This document shows positions 12,726 to 24,481 of a stretch of DNA of 64,000 bases, one piece after another. The stretch covers positions 3,037,911 through 3,101,910 of the forward strand of contig JAQFVV010012441.1 in NCBI GenBank assembly GCA_028023455.1. The letters run 5' to 3'. Both the position numbers and the translations under genes were made by a program. The stretch is from Epiperipatus broadwayi. Its lineage: Eukaryota > Onychophora > Udeonychophora > Euonychophora > Peripatidae. Under the pieces are notes generated by a model. That model saw only the letters and a list, made by a program, of their open reading frames with translations. It did no database searches and was not told where the DNA came from. The first letter of the stretch is position 1, and the number at the start of each line of letters is the position of its first letter.

Positions 12726-12862
12726 CGTGAAATGATAGGATCCATTCATTGGTCTTTACTCCTGAAATAGTTAATTTCTCAAGATTCTTATTTAACTTTT
12801 GGTGGCCTAACGGTAAGCACAGCAGCTGGCCCGGCTTCGCTTCCCGGTCAACGATTTGACAT
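12726..12862 (-). CDS. Candidate small exon, partly derived from a SINE
   Basis: On the minus strand an acceptor-like tract (ATATATATATTTTAG, ending at 12863) precedes a 137-bp open segment. It ends at a strong donor-like CACG|GTAAGCATG (GT at 12724-12725). The frame reads CQIVDREAKPGQLLCLPLG and later GVKTNEWILSFHG without stops. Its first half overlaps a tRNA-like SINE in antisense, so this would be an exonised SINE if real. No protein family is recognised and no partner exon is visible. Confidence 0.22.
12795..12862 (+). mobile_element. Shortened tRNA-like SINE head
   Basis: GGTGGCCTAACGGTAAGCAC resembles an A-box region. GGCTTCGCTTCCCGG matches the B-box region of the copies at 11.6 and 33.1 kb, and the CGATTTGACAT end matches their GACATATG end. 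The anticodon part is largely missing. Confidence 0.45.
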
Positions 12863-12949
12863 CTAAAATATATATATTGATTTAATTCCTTTGAAGTTTT
12901 TTCTATCAATGGTGTATAATTCTTAATATGATATGTGATTATCGCCCCC

Positions 12950-12970
12950 TACACACACACACACACACAC
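12950..12970. repeat. (AC)n microsatellite
   Basis: About ten AC units in a row, in a short C-rich context. Confidence 0.9.
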
Positions 12971-13060
12971 TTGCCCATGCTAGGCAGTCCCTTCCTAGTT
13001 TTTTCTATTTGTTTATATGAAGTTATTTCTTTTCTGATGACAGTTTTTTCTTTCACGCAG

Positions 13061-13269
13061 ATAATTTATTCAAAGTGTCTTCATCCGCCATCATGATTAG
13101 TCAGTTGCAGGAAAAGGTGGAGAGACGAACAATCCAGGGAATGATTTTTTTTTTTAGCCTGTTATTAATTGAAACACTAAAGATAATACTAAATTCCGTA
13201 CTTTTAACATATAGAAAGACTGTAATAAATACTGACAACCTTCCTTATGGTTGCTTTTTCGGTATTTGA
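13061..13269 (+). CDS. Exon-like open frame after a strong acceptor-like site
   Basis: A pyrimidine-rich tract TTTTTTCTTTCACGCAG ends at about 13060. An open frame NLFKVSSSAIMISQLQEKVE follows and continues with RRTIQGM, then a poly-T run and a hydrophobic, lower-quality tail to a stop at 13267-13269. The first 25-30 codons look protein-like and the part after the poly-T does not. No donor site is obvious. It may be the start of a decayed exon or chance; the family is not recognised. Confidence 0.2.
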
Positions 13270-13799
13270 GTATTATTTTAGAATCAGTGTTTCGGTATTG
13301 GTATAAGTAGTTTTAGTTCTAAGAACCAGATTTTTAGTCAACTTCTCAAAAAACTATTAAAAATTGAATAAACTTGTGAAACTTTACTTTATATACCTGC
13401 CTGTCTGTTGCATCTAAGTACATAAATTATTGAATTGGTTTTTCTATTATATTATTGTGATTGTCCTTCATTTCATGTTTGATAAGCAACCGTAATTGCT
13501 TTTTGAATCTCTCTATAGATTACCAAATTCTAAATAATTGCTTATTTACCAATTTTTTAAATTTTAATTGACTTTTGAAATTAAATGCTTGCTTCTTTTT
13601 TTATTCTCAAAAGTAACCTTTATTAGTTAAAAGATTACAAAAATTTTCGGGTATACTTACCTGTTGAGAATTACAAAGTATTCAATGTTACATGGTAAAA
13701 CAATTATTGACCAGGTTTATATAAAGTGCATATGCTCGATAACAATTATATCCATAAAAGGGTTACTATAATTTTGATTAATGTGTATCTGTACATGGA

Positions 13800-15360
13800 T
13801 AGTAAACTCTTGACCCACAGCCGAGCCATGTCAAGACCATTATAGGTACCTCTTTCTCCCAATTAACAGTCCAAATGTGCAGGGACCACATTCGGTCTAC
13901 CTGCCCAAAATTGGAAAGCCAACTAGGGAAAAACTAACAAGTAACAAGCACAGATCTGCACTGCCCAAAACCAACCTATCAAGGGCACAGCAGCTGACCA
14001 GAGCAAGAATGGCGCTGAGACTTTGACCGGGTACCCTCCCGGCAGGTTTTCCAGGTAGCAGCAATAAATTGTCAACAGTCTGAACCAATAAACCAGGCCC
14101 CTAATGACTGCCAGCACCCCTGAAGGAATAAAAGGGGAGTGCGGACCCATGCCTGCAAAATTTTTCGCTGCAAAAACTCCATCAAAGCTACAAAATATGT
14201 CAGTGGCCCAAAGCAAACCAACCACCTTACAAATGCTCTAATTTTAAAGTTAACTAAGGAAACAAAAATAATAATCAGCTCAAATCAACAGTCCTAATAA
14301 ACAATCCATCAAGATGGTGCAGCAGCCTCTCAGGGCAAAGTTCAATGGAGGGCAGTGACCCTCACCCACATGGCAGGTATCTCCGGGCTTGGCAGTGATG
14401 GCCAACCACCCCCACAAATGAACCAAGCTCCTCATGACCACCACACATGAGGAAAAGAAGAAGAGTGCAGACCCATGCCCACCAATGCAGCAGTGAGTTC
14501 ATTGTAATCTGGAATCAAGCCAGATTTACTTGCACACCATTTATCCATATCACATTGCACACTGATGTCAGTAGAGCTGAAAGTCTGTTTGTAATCATTA
14601 CGAACCTCCTGTGGCTGCAAATGTTTACAATATCTGTTCAACCCATCCAACTATAAAGACCTTCAGGGTTTACTATGATTCTTATTTGTTGATACTAATT
14701 GGATTCTACTTCTTTGAATTGAATTATGGGTCTTGATTAGTAATCAAGGATTCAGTTGTATAATCTGAACACTGGACATCAGTGGAGCACTGAGAACTGG
14801 AGAATTTGCTATAATCTGAATGGCAATCATGATTCTCTTTGCAAAGTGGCTGACCAGGTGTCACAGTGTTTTTCGAGACAACTCGGCAAACCCATGGCAA
14901 GTCTTCAAGAAACACCTTTGCGGTCTGAGAACCAGAGACTATCTTATAACATCCCACAGACTGTATGCAGACACATGGGAACAGATCACTCTGGATGAGC
15001 CGACAATCAAACCTCTCAAATTGACATCTAAGTTATAAAATGATCTGTCAACTGAAACTACAAGAAAGAAGAATGTATGAAGATAGAGAAGTGATGACAG
15101 GAAGACTGATGAAAAGGGGAAAGAACAAAGATAACACAAAACAGATAAAATCTGCCACCAAATGAAAAATGGCTGCTTGATTTGACACGGGGTAACCAAG
15201 GACCAAGATGTGACATAAATCTACACAAGATAAAAGAGGGATGCAAATTCAAGTTGAATTCAATCAGTGTAAACAAAGACTAAAATGAATGTAAATGAAT
15301 AGAGCTGTAATCCAATGTGATCTATAGAATCTGTTTTCCAATAAATATTTCCTTAATAAA
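13800..15360. repeat. GC-richer repeat block with internal duplication, possible LINE remnant
   Basis: This block is markedly richer in G and C than its surroundings. Two stretches about 340 bp apart (14084-14165 and 14424-14495) share an AACCARGCYCCTMATGA start and a GCAGACCCATGCC-like end, so it contains diverged tandem units. The plus-strand frame at 14820-15038 reads FAKWLTRCHSVFRDN and later LYADTWEQITLDEP. That has the flavour of a LINE reverse transcriptase C-terminal region, but I cannot place it with confidence. The 3' part (15040-15360) is A-rich with AATAAA signals, like a retroelement tail. Confidence 0.4.
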
Positions 15361-16690
15361 TAAACTTTGGAATAATCTCAGTAATTGTTTTGTGGCTTCA
15401 ATGCCTCTGTTTAGGTTCTAAAACATCATTTGGACTAATTTTGCCTTTAAATCATTGTTTTGTAGATCAGGAATCATTTCGTTGTAATTCTGTGTTGATT
15501 TGAATATTTTTTATTTTTTGTGGTCCCCCAATCACACCGGAAGTGCGCTAATAACTTCTGTTGTGATCATCAGAGAAATTTGATTTTTGTGCAGGAAGAT
15601 AGCTTAAGTCCTAATCTATAATGTTTAATTCTAAAATTGAGATCGAATTAAAATTCAAAATGATTTATTCGCTCTGCACTGATTTGCCGTATTCGGCAAC
15701 TTCCAGTTTGACAGACAATATCGTAATTTTATTCCTATGAACAATTTAACACTGGGATTTTTTTTCCTTAGTTTTATGATTAATTTTTGTATCTATAATG
15801 TTCCTTAGGCTGTTTCTGTCTTCCCTGACTAGTTTTCAGCCATGGAAACTTGTTTAACATTATTAATATCTGATGCAAGGATGAAGTTCTTAAAACTATC
15901 TTTATTAGCATTTTTATTTTCAATGAGATTTGATGTCCAAATGCTTACTCTTTTTATTCTATCAATAAGATTAGGATAACTAGTGTCTCTATTCTTTGTA
16001 GAATAATTTGGGTTCATTTAAAAGTATTTTCCAAAGATTTATGTTACTCTAATGATTCTAAGAATTACTTAACCTAGCTTTTACCTATTTCTAATGGCAG
16101 CCGTTTACATAAAACGGAACAATAGGTAATTTCAATTATTCTTGAATGAAAACTGATTTAAAATTTCTTGTAAAGATGAAAAAACAATAAAACAGGTATG
16201 TACTTAATATCTTAGTAAACTTTTCTTTTATGAATTCGAAACTAGACTATAACCTTGGTGAATAAAGCTGGGAGCCTGTAACTGCATGAACTGGAGTCCC
16301 AGGCTCCCTCTAGTGGACTTAAATGCTTGCTTCTTTTCATAAAATATTTGAGATTCAGTACTATTAGAAATGATATTGTATTTTGTTTTATAAGTTTTTA
16401 TTCCATCAACTCTATATCGCATGGAAACATTTGTGCTATATATAGATTTATAAAACTTGAATAAACTAAAATTATTAACTTCATAAATATGTGATTGGGA
16501 TAACTTTTTGAAAAGATTCTATAATTATAAAATTTCAAATATAGAAATAATTTTCTATATTTCCGACTTAAGGAATGTTTTTTGCCATGAAATTTTTTTA
16601 TGAATTCCACTTTGTTAAATTTTGATAATTTTAATTAAAAAGTTTAAAACTGAATAAAAAAACTTTTTGTAAGTCTACAACAATTAAAAA
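15361..16690. other. AT-rich noncoding stretch
   Basis: No supported gene. Short open frames on the minus strand at 15829-16017, 16228-16422 and 16398-16610 are AT-driven and lack recognisable domains. Confidence 0.45.
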
Positions 16691-16691
16691 T

Positions 16692-17055
16692 ATTGCAGTA
16701 TTCCTCACACACACGCATACATATATTTATAATTATTATGGTAAACTTTATAATGAATAGCTTAACTGAATATTGAAAATAAGTATACGTGAAAACGTAT
16801 ATCTGATATGCTTAAAATCTGAATAAAATTCTCAATTTTTGTCTAGTGCACTTTTGACTAAGTTATATTAGTCATAGACATATTGCACATTGTTCCTCAC
16901 ACACACAACATATATATATAGTTATTATGGTAAACTTTATAATGAATAGTTTAACTGAATATTGAAAATAACTATAGGCAAAAACGTATGCCAGATATGC
17001 TTAATTTCTGAATAAAGTTCACAATTTTTGCATAGTGCACTTTTGACTAAAATTT
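16692..17055 (+). repeat. Two tandem diverged copies of a roughly 190-bp unit
   Basis: Copy 1 starts at about 16700 and copy 2 at about 16892, both with TTCCTCACACACAC. Each then has TTATTATGGTAAACTTTATA, a TAACTGAATATTGAAAATAA stretch, and ends around TAGTGCACTTTTGACTAA. Scattered substitutions and small indels show it is an old duplication. Confidence 0.75.
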
Positions 17056-17061
17056 TCAACC

Positions 17062-17325
17062 TTAACTGAATATTGTATCATCACCATCCATTATCAATCC
17101 ACTGCAGGATGAAGGTCTCTCCAAGTTCAGTCCATCTCGGATCTTTAGCTTCTCTTCTCTACATATTACACCTGCACCCTTTCTTATTTCATCCATCCAT
17201 CTCACATGCAGTCTCTTTCTTGGTCTTTTACAATCTCTTGGAATCCAGTTTAAGATTTCAATTGTCCATCTATTATCATCTCTTCTAGCAATATGTCCAG
17301 CCCAACTCCACTTCAATCTTTGAAT
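17062..17325 (-). pseudogene. 3' fragment of the same RTE-like LINE family
   Basis: The minus strand encodes LKWSWAGHIARRDDNRWT followed by EILNWIPRDCKRPRKR, almost identical to the C-terminal end of the LINE at 3.5-3.7 kb. It then reads through the family's 3' end (CTTCATCCTGCAGTGGATTG). Only the last 85 or so codons are present, so this is a severely 5'-truncated insertion. A few substitutions relative to the 3.7-kb copy show the two are separate events. Confidence 0.85.
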
Positions 17326-18124
17326 ATTGTATAAATTTTATTTAAGAGAAATATTTTTATTTTTTTTACTTTTTACAAATATATGATTGCATGTATATAT
17401 GATTGCATATATATGCAAGTAATACATTCTGGATATTATATCTTGTTTTTAAATTACTTTTTTCAAATATCATTATATCTATTGCTTATACGATATTATT
17501 TTCATAATGAGATAATCTATTTCATCATTATTTATCACAATTTTTTCCTTTATGATACATTTGTCAATTCTTTTTATTATTATTTTTTTCAATACAATTA
17601 TTTTTTTAATCTTCTTTTGTTTTACATTTATTTAATTTATTCTGTGTTTCTGCTTTTTCTATTTGAATTATTTTTATCTGTTATGTATGTATGTATGTAT
17701 TAAACTTACTTTTGTTGTTGTTGTTGTTTATATCTATTTATTCTCATTCTTTTTGTGATCATGGTTACCTGGCTTTATTCATTTCAAATATCACTACATT
17801 ATTAAGTTTTTATAAATTATTTTTACTTTTATGAGTGTAATAATAAAAGTAGTTTGCCATTTGGTTGGGTTTTTTTTTTTTTTGCCATTTTAATAGTCAT
17901 CTGATTTGTTAACCTAATCACTTTTTTTTTTAAATATTTTAACAACTTTTTTTTTTTTTTAATAATTCTAATTTTTTTATTTGAATAAATATTTGTCACA
18001 TACCATTTTGTTTATTCTTCATTAAGTTAATAAATAATTTCTTTTTTTTTTTTTTCAAAATGAATCCATTAATCCTAATATATAAAAATTATTGTCTATA
18101 TATTCATTTTTTTTTACAAGTCAT
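17326..18124. other. T-rich low-complexity stretch
   Basis: Dominated by poly-T and TTATTT-type sequence, a short (TGTA)n run at about 17682 and a (TTG)n run at about 17710. The open frame at 17383-17703 is hydrophobic low-complexity translation of this, not a gene. Confidence 0.6.
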
Positions 18125-18450
18125 GTTTATTCTATGAACAGGAGCAAACTTTCTATACACTAGTGCCACCCAATGCAAACCTTAATAATAAATGGATGCA
18201 AGAAGATTTGTGCATAAAATTCCTATCTAGTGCCTTCTTATCCAATATCCCAGACTAGGTTCTAGTTTGTGGCTTTCATCAATGAGGTGCCTTGGATCTG
18301 AAAGCACTGCACCTAGATCTTAGGATATAATGCAATGCTTCTGCAGCCATCTTTTACCTTTTAGTTAATTATAAAGTTAGGAACCCAACATCAAAACACA
18401 ATAATGTTTTCAATCCAAGCTCATTTTCTTGCATAGTTTTCGTGGTTTTA
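18125..18450 (-). mobile_element. HHR repeat family A, single copy
   Basis: This copy shares with 22.2, 40.1 and 45.4 kb the TGCATAAAATTCCTATCTAG block, the ATCCAATATCCCAGACTAG block and the GATCTTAGGATATAATGCA block. The family's ribozyme-like core is on the minus strand at 18249-18287. No coding sequence is seen. It looks like a nonautonomous element or a terminal repeat. Confidence 0.65.
18249..18287 (-). ncRNA. Degenerate hammerhead-like core, family A copy 1
   Basis: On the minus strand CCTCA is followed by TTGATGA (C3 changed to T), stem II A-AGC-CACAA-ACT-A with one mismatch, GAAC in place of GAAA, and CTAGTC. Core changes make activity unlikely. Alignment with the better copies shows homology. 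Confidence 0.4.
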
Positions 18451-18483
18451 TTTTATGTATTTATCTACATTCATATATATATT

Positions 18484-19790
18484 GTACCGGGTCGAACCGC
18501 AGAAACCACCTACTTATACGTATGTATAAGTTTTGGCCGGTTTCAAACTCCTTCATAATACATTTATAATCTTATAAAGGTTACGTGAACGAACCGGCAC
18601 GTTCGAACAAAATGGGAGATCTTATTGATAGCTTTAACTATCAATAATGGCCCATCTCGGCTGCTAGATTCAAACCCTACTAACCAAATACTTTATTTTT
18701 TGGGGGATAAACCCCTGGGGCGCCAGCTAGTCTGAAGACTAATGTATTCGGGCAGTAGGCTCATAATCCAGCGCTCGAAATATCCCATAACTAGCCCAGT
18801 CTAATTTTAATCAGTAATGAAGTATAGAAAAAGAATTGATAAAAAGAATTGACCGACGAATAAAGTTTAGGTTTGAAGACAATTTATTTTAATCAACATT
18901 AATTAAGTTTTAGAGATAATTTATAAACCAACATTAATTTACTAAATTTAAACATCTTGATAATCTAATTTAATACACGCACATTTTTAAATTAACATTT
19001 CTAAACTAGTTTAAATATTCTTGTAGATTTTAATAATAGAACACTGGTATTTAACTAATAACACTGATATAATGATCACGCACATATTAACTCATGTATC
19101 ATTCACAAATATAATAATAAAGCATTAATAGCATTTGAAACTTAAACACACATATCAATAGTTCATTTTATGTATGATAGAGTTCATATAATTTGAATCT
19201 TGAATATTTACGAATTACAGTGGTGGCTACTACGTATAAATGATAATAAATAAAAGTTTACCTAGGATTTTTGGGAACGTGAATATTGCTTGTTGTTGGC
19301 TGCTTCTGATGGATTATATCTAACCGGTTAGATTTGGACGTTTCTTGAAGAGATTTTATGCGAATCCATTGGCTTTATTCTTGAAGACAGTTGAACATTT
19401 GACGGAGGATTTCTGAGTTGTTATGCAGACATTATTTCACGGGCAGGTCTTGCTGATCTTGTTGGACTAAGGGCTGTACGAAGAGCGTATATTTCCATAA
19501 GATGCTCAGCAATGCATGTTTGTTTCTGGATTCATAATAGAAATTGCACAAGACTGTCACTGCAAACTAGACAGAATAAAAACTCTTAACTGATTGTCCG
19601 ATAAAATATTCAGTATTTAAACCAACGAAGTGTTTTCCTTTTGATATCCTCCTGCAAATATCTGTTGTCGAAATTCTTTAGCAATTAATCCTATGACAAC
19701 ATGTTTTTTGATTGATTGTTTAATTAGTAGTAGCTATTTCAAAATGTGTTGTTTTCATATCTTTAATAGTAGCGCACCGCTGTGTTTTTT
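18484..19790 (+). mobile_element. LTR-like repeat, copy 1
   Basis: It begins TGTACCGGGTCGAACC and runs about 1.3 kb to GCGCACCGCTGTG. A second copy in the opposite orientation ends at 53696 with GAACCCGGTACA. The two also share a segment reading GACCGACGAATAAAGTTTA here and AATTAGTAGTAGCTATTTC near the far end. No coding region, primer-binding site or polypurine tract is apparent. A solo LTR or a nonautonomous LTR-type element is the best reading, but no clean target-site duplication was found. Confidence 0.5.
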
Positions 19791-20330
19791 TTTTTAAAAT
19801 ACATTTTTCATTTATTTATAATATTTAATACTGATACATTTATTTTACATTCACATGCACATATATAATTTTACTCTACACATCAAAACTAGTTTTAAGA
19901 TTATTTTTCTTCTTTAATTTAAATGAAGAGATTTATATATATTTTTAAAGCTTTTAAATTGTATTTCACTAATAATAATAAACTCTTTACTTCCTTTTTA
20001 TAAAACCTTCAGTTTAACTTTAAGAAAACCCCCTTCCCACTTTAAATCAATGATTTTTCAACTTTTATTTCAAACTCTTTTGCGAAAGATTTTTTTTTGT
20101 TTTAATAATTTTTTTACGACAAAATTATTTTATATACATGTGCCAATTTGGCCTTGGCACAATATATATACATCATCCTATAATTTCTCTTATGTTTTAA
20201 CCATATGATCATACTCAAATTCTCTTTCTAAATCTTGATACAATGTATATATTTTTAGGTATTTGTAAAAATTGGAATATACCATGATCATAGAATATAG
20301 TTGAAATGTAGATGATATGTATGTAGGATA
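19791..20330. other. AT-rich noncoding stretch
   Basis: Nothing recognisable beyond poly-T and TTTAAA-rich sequence. Confidence 0.5.
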
Positions 20331-20760
20331 GTTTTGTTAATTTCAATTGCACATGCTTTAGATTTATTGTCTTAGTAAATATTACTTATGTAATCAATGT
20401 GCATTAAATAAATTTATAATTACAACTTTAAATTATCGTAATAGATTTCTAACTATAAGCTCTTTCCATTGACTCGTTGTAAATCGAAAGATTTCACGAG
20501 TATTAATGTGTAATAAGAAATGTGGACTTAATCAGTGAAGTATTGAATAGCTTCACGCTCGCAGATCTAACCGCTTCAGCTTCACCTATTTATATAGAAA
20601 GTAGGTTGAAGTAAAGAAGTTCCCCTCTTTTCTTCCAATGCGTAAGCTTGTGGTTAAGACTGGTAGAGGTCCCTACCTTCGCATTTTCAACCGCACATGC
20701 TTTAGGTTTATTGCCTTAGTAAATATTACTTAATAAACTAAGCAAAATTTATAAACATAA
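20330..20760 (+). repeat. Partial copies of the foldback repeat seen at 30.3 kb
   Basis: At about 20345-20420 the sequence GCACATGCTTTAGATTTATT is followed by TTAGTAAATATTACTTATG and AATCAATGTGCATTAAATAA, as at 30425-30485. At about 20645-20730 the sequence GTGGTTAAGACTGGTAGAGG and CATGCTTTAGGTTTATTGCC repeats the other half. The intervening 200 bp are unique here. Confidence 0.65.
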
Positions 20761-22199
20761 TGAGTACGACATTGATAATTATATATATATATTCGTCATT
20801 AAAAATTTGAAGTTTTTTTTTTATCACAATTAAATTGACCTGCATTTATTTAGTATTCTTGCAAGGAACTGATAAAATTGAAATAAGTTGGAGGAAAGAA
20901 AAATTATATATCATTGGAATTTGACCTTATGGTTTCTAATGATGATGATCAAAAATAATTTATAAGATATTTTTTCATTAGTATTTTTTTAATATTTATA
21001 TTGATTATTTATTGTGACCTCCACTTTACTGCTTTTTCTATATTTTGTTTTCAATGAATTAAAATTTTATTTGTTTATTTTTAATTTAAACATTGAAAAA
21101 TAATAATAAATCTTAAATTTATCTTTAGAGACATGAAACTGAGGTTTCAGTTATGAAAAATTTGATTTTGTATATTTTTGTATTCTGTTAGATGGAAAAA
21201 AAATATGAAAATAGATATTCATTTTTATTAATTTTATATTTATTTATAGAGCAAGAATAAAAATTTTATAAAGAAAAAAAAATTCTCTATTTTTCAATAA
21301 AGTAGTATTTATTCTATTTTGAGTTTTCTTTTTTATTATCTTTATTTTTCAAATAGTCAAGTTTATTAAACTTATGTATTTATATATAAAGGAAGACATT
21401 TTAGTAAATAGAAAAATATGCTTAGAATGATTTATGCATCTCATATGCTTCATGGTTATGGAAAAAGGATCTATTAATGATTTTTAATATAAATAAACAT
21501 GCATATTTATCAGCTAGTGATTTTGACTATGCCAACATATATGTATATTATACATGTGGTTACTTCACCTAACCTCATTCTATTTTTATGGTGTAGCAGT
21601 AATTGTATCCATCTCCCATGTTCACGATCTGAGGTTCAGATCTACTTGAAAGTTGTTTTCTTTTTTAAGATTTGTATAAAGGTGACAAGTTGTCTTTCAG
21701 ATAAATGAATCCTGCTATGAATATCTAAATATGCTTAACTAAACATTATAACAGAGGAAGAAAATTTGTAAAAACTTCATCACCCGGCAATTGATTAGTC
21801 TAGTGAATCATATCTTCTCCATGACTATCTATAGATGGATGGATGCTGGAGGAGTTTTTGGATCTCAGTGACTTGTAAACTTTATTTATATGATTAAATC
21901 AAACTAAGTGAAGAGTTTGAAAAATATTATATATCATTTTACTAGATTATTGGAAATCAATACCATCCATTAAATACTTTATGAAATACTACTGATGATA
22001 CATTTTATTATGTTAAGTAAAAAATCATACTAGTTTGAAATAAGGTTTTAATATTAGGATAGTCGATTAATTTATACTGGTGTGATTGCAAGCAATGCCA
22101 AGCTGCTATTAATAATAATTAGTTGTTATGCCCAATTAGCTTATCTATTTTCAGCAGAGATTTTAATATTATTAATATAACTACTTCTTGGAGGATTAT
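20761..22199. other. AT-rich stretch with one weak tRNA-like module
   Basis: Mostly featureless. Near 21590-21640 a GGTGTAGCAGTAATTG segment and a GAGGTTCAGATCTAC segment resemble pol III A and B boxes of a decayed SINE. No other family member confirms it. Confidence 0.35.
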
Positions 22200-22370
22200 T
22201 ATTAAGCCAGTAAGACATCACATGATCACCATTTCCTACATTTACACAAACTGTTAAAACAATAGCAAAATATCCATGCAATTCTGCCACCCAATACATA
22301 CCATAATAATGAATGGGTGCTAGAAAGTTTGTGCATAGAATACTCATCCATTGTCTACTCATCCAATCTC

Positions 22371-22410
22371 TCCAGATTAGTTTCTAGCTTGTTGCTTTCA
22401 TCTGTGAGGA
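22371..22410 (-). ncRNA. Hammerhead-like core, family A copy 2 (degenerate)
   Basis: Minus strand: CCTCA, CAGATGA (U4 changed to A), stem II AGC-AACAA-GCT paired, GAAA, and CTAATC where GTC is expected. The stem is kept but two core positions are altered, so it is probably inactive. Confidence 0.45.
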
Positions 22411-22516
22411 GCCTTTGATCTGATAGCTTTATAGTTACTTAAATAGATAAAAGGTAGCTGCTGGATGGTTATATTAGATCCCAATGTCTGGATGATGTGC
22501 TTTCAGATCCAAGGCT

Positions 22517-22556
22517 ACTCACTGATGAAAGCCACAAGCTAGAAATTAGTCTCAGG
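22517..22556 (+). ncRNA. Hammerhead-like core, family A copy 3
   Basis: CTGATGA (22522-22528) is intact. Stem II is AGC-CACAA-GCT, a compensatory version of the GGC/GCC stem in other copies. GAAA is at 22542-22545 and is followed by TTAGTC. Stem I is weak here (ACTCA against TCAGG). An unpaired A on each side of stem II, as in all family A copies, departs from the usual G-C closing pair. Confidence 0.5.
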
Positions 22557-22963
22557 ATATTGTATGAGTAGATACTGGATAGGGATAATATGCACAAACT
22601 TTCTAGCACTTCTGTATGGAGAATTTGATGCTGTTTTAATAGCTTGTGTAAACATAGGAAATGGTGATCATGTAATGTCTTACAGGTTTAATACTATCTC
22701 TCCCAATAGGATGATGGATTACAAAAGCAAAGACATCAAAATGGTATAGGTACTAAACTGGCTCAGATCTCTATGACTATACAAGTGAATTAGCTTGAAT
22801 TGAAAACATGTTTTCTTTTTGACCTTACCGCTTTATAGTTACATAAATAGATAAATGGTGGCTTCTGGATGCTTACGTTAGATCTAAGGCTTTTCGCTAC
22901 TATATGGTGAATTTTGCCCTGTATAAACAGTTTGTGTAAGCATAAAAAATGGTGATCATAATA

Positions 22964-24012
22964 CACCTGGGTCTCATTTTACGCGATATATATATATATT
23001 TTTGACAATTGATTTAAGCATGTATATATATAATTATATGCCAGATAGAGGGAAAAACAAAATACAAAATTAATAATACTTATATTTTTCATTGTTTATA
23101 TATAAAAGTACGTTTCAAAGTACATACGAAATCGTGCAAAAATAGACTTAACTTACCTTGAAAAAAGGGGGATACAGACTGTGATTTTTCAAAAATCGCG
23201 TAAAAGCAAAGCACTAATGTAAAATTACTTTAAAATTCACGCAAAAAAAAATAAGGAAATGAAATATGACTAATAAAAAATTTCAAATTTGAAAAAAATT
23301 GATACAAGACAAACTTTTTTTAACTATAATATTTAATTTTATTCAAAACAATATATTTTTATGCATAATTTACAGTAATTTACATTTTTTTATACACGTT
23401 TTAATTATTATTGCTATTTGCCGTTAAACAGCTTCATTTGCAAACTGGTAAAAAATCAGATTCTTCACAAGAGTAAATACAACTAGCGCCAATGTTACTC
23501 TCACATTGTGTTAATGGTTTTCTGGTGACAACGATAACTAAAAATTAAATTTTTATTTTTGTCTTTAATTTTTTAATTTTCAATTTTAATTGTGCCCAAT
23601 GTTATTACTCACCTTTTAAAAATAAACTTGCGGACACTAAATGATTAATAATTGATTACGTTCTTTTTTAAAAAGCAAAAACAGAATGTGATTTAAAATG
23701 CAAAATTAACATGCACAATGCTTGAACAAATTTACATTATAATCTTGTAAAATTTAATGTGTGTATACATAAAATGTGGAAATCATGATTTTAATTTCAT
23801 TATTGCATAAAATCTTACTATTATAAAGCACTGAAAATATTGAAATTACTAAGATGAAAGTCGAATTCCAATAATGTGCTATTACTTTCAATATACGTGA
23901 AATTTATTATTTAAAGTAACAGCGCATTATCGGAGTTCGACTTCCGGTATAACGTGAATCGCGTAACTTCAAAATCGTGTTAAATAAATCCGCGTAAAAA
24001 GAGACCCAGGTG
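22964..24012. mobile_element. Nonautonomous mariner-like TIR element with TA duplication
   Basis: The left terminus CACCTGGGTCTCATTTTACG and the right terminus, reverse complement CACCTGGGTCTCTTTTTACG, form about 25-bp TIRs. TA dinucleotides flank both ends (22962-22963 and 24013-24014), as expected for Tc1/mariner-type insertion. The 1049-bp interior has no transposase-like frame. It holds subterminal TTTTCAAAAATCGCGTAAAA-type segments and an internal imperfect inverted pair (about 23855-23880 and 23918-23945). It interrupts a family A repeat, so it is younger than that repeat. Confidence 0.8.
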
Positions 24013-24481
24013 TATATTGTACTATTTATTTATATATGGTACAAATATATTGGCATTTGGTAAAAGCTAAAAAAAAAAAAGGAAATTTAGATTTGTTTTT
24101 GATTAGTATAATTTTTTTTTAAAAACATACAATGAAAGTTAAATTTTTCGTCCACATTTTTTTTATGTAATTAAAAATAAAACTTAAAATTGGAAAGAAT
24201 AAATGACATGCAGATTACTAATCCAGATAAATTAAAAGAATTCCAAAAGTAAAAAGATAAGCTAAAAGAAAAATATTTTAGCTAATTAAAGATGGCCAAA
24301 TTATGCTAAAAAAAAATAATAATAATAAAGACTTTGTAACTTAAATTTAAGAGATAATGTACAAGATTATTATCTTATATGCTGATAAAAGGACAAAACA
24401 ATGCGCAGAAGTTTCAAAAACTGGATTGAGGTATAAAAAGAAGAGGACAACTTTGATCTAGGTCTTCTCTTTACCTTCTAG

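Larger units (their letters stand above)
22200..22960. mobile_element. HHR repeat family A, head-to-head pair
   Basis: A minus-oriented unit (about 22200-22420) is followed by a plus-oriented unit (about 22440-22760). A further partial unit follows at about 22826-22960, starting at GCTTTATAGTTACATAAATA. The units share the CTATTTATAGTTACTTAAATAG-type block and the GAAATGGTGATCATG-type end with the copies at 40 and 45 kb. The partial third unit is cut by the TA-flanked element starting at 22964. Copies here are more diverged than those at 40 and 45 kb. Confidence 0.65.

Noticed and set aside
17383-17703. 106-codon hydrophobic frame resembling a membrane protein
   Set aside because: T-rich low-complexity DNA always gives F/Y/I/L-rich frames; no motif or codon signal.
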